From assembly GCA_039208045.1 (NCBI GenBank), contig JBCCRH010000408.1, positions 1 through 5,359 of the forward strand: 5,359 nt of DNA. The letters are read 5' to 3'. Origin of the DNA: JBCCRH01 sp039208045. Its GTDB lineage: Bacteria; Bacteroidota; Bacteroidia; Chitinophagales; Saprospiraceae. The translations under genes were made by a program, and so were the position numbers. Below are positions 5,300 through 5,359 of this stretch, one piece after another. The notes beneath the pieces were generated by a model that saw nothing but the letters and a program-made list of their open reading frames with translations, ran no database searches and was not told where the DNA came from. The first letter of the stretch is position 1. Each line of letters begins with the position of its first letter.

Positions 5300-5359
5300 A
5301 AGTCAATAAGGTTTTTACGATTGTTTGTTGTAATAAAAGTTAGTTAAACAAAATCCATC

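Noticed and set aside
5300..5359. Possible exbB promoter: TAACTTTT on the minus strand (complement of 5335-5342) resembles the TAnnTTTG -7 element
   Set aside because: The last base does not match, and the region where a -33 element should lie is outside the window.

Overview
The window looks like chromosomal DNA of a member of the Bacteroidota, probably close to the Saprospiria or a related lineage. This is inferred from a DUF4293 membrane protein (a family I know from Bacteroidota), an exbB / four-helix membrane protein / exbD / exbD cluster of the Bacteroidota kind, a TAnnTTTG promoter element, and start codons with A/T-rich leaders and no Shine-Dalgarno sequence. I see no rRNA, tRNA, CRISPR array, insertion sequence or phage gene.

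Layout. Left half, plus strand: the last 59 codons of an M16-type (insulinase-like) peptidase subunit; six bases later a compact HipA-like kinase; overlapping its 3' end, a DUF3037 protein. The three are packed tightly enough to be one transcript. A short gap with a Bacteroidota -7 element leads to an aldo/keto reductase of the E. coli YdhF type, followed 34 bases later by the DUF4293 four-helix membrane protein. Right half, minus strand, read from the right edge inward: exbB, an uncharacterised four-helix membrane protein, a long exbD and a second, shorter exbD. The two halves converge on one strong, nearly perfect hairpin that can end transcription from both sides.

How the genes work together. 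The minus-strand cluster should build a proton-driven inner-membrane motor of the ExbB/ExbD (TolQ/TolR, MotA/MotB) family that energises a TonB-like or other envelope-spanning partner; no tonB lies inside the window. The two ExbD proteins differ strongly outside the membrane anchor, so a mixed ExbD ring or two alternative stators is plausible. The four-helix protein between exbB and exbD is probably a motor accessory subunit, inferred from position only. The HipA-like kinase and DUF3037 pair is a gene combination I know from other bacteria but for which I know no established function; it is the best candidate here for an undescribed system.

Beyond genes, two perfect 16-bp palindromes lie inside coding sequence, one just upstream of the DUF3037 start and one in the first codons of the four-helix membrane protein gene, where it overlaps a second inverted repeat so that two mRNA hairpins would exclude each other. 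All intergenic stretches are under 80 bases.
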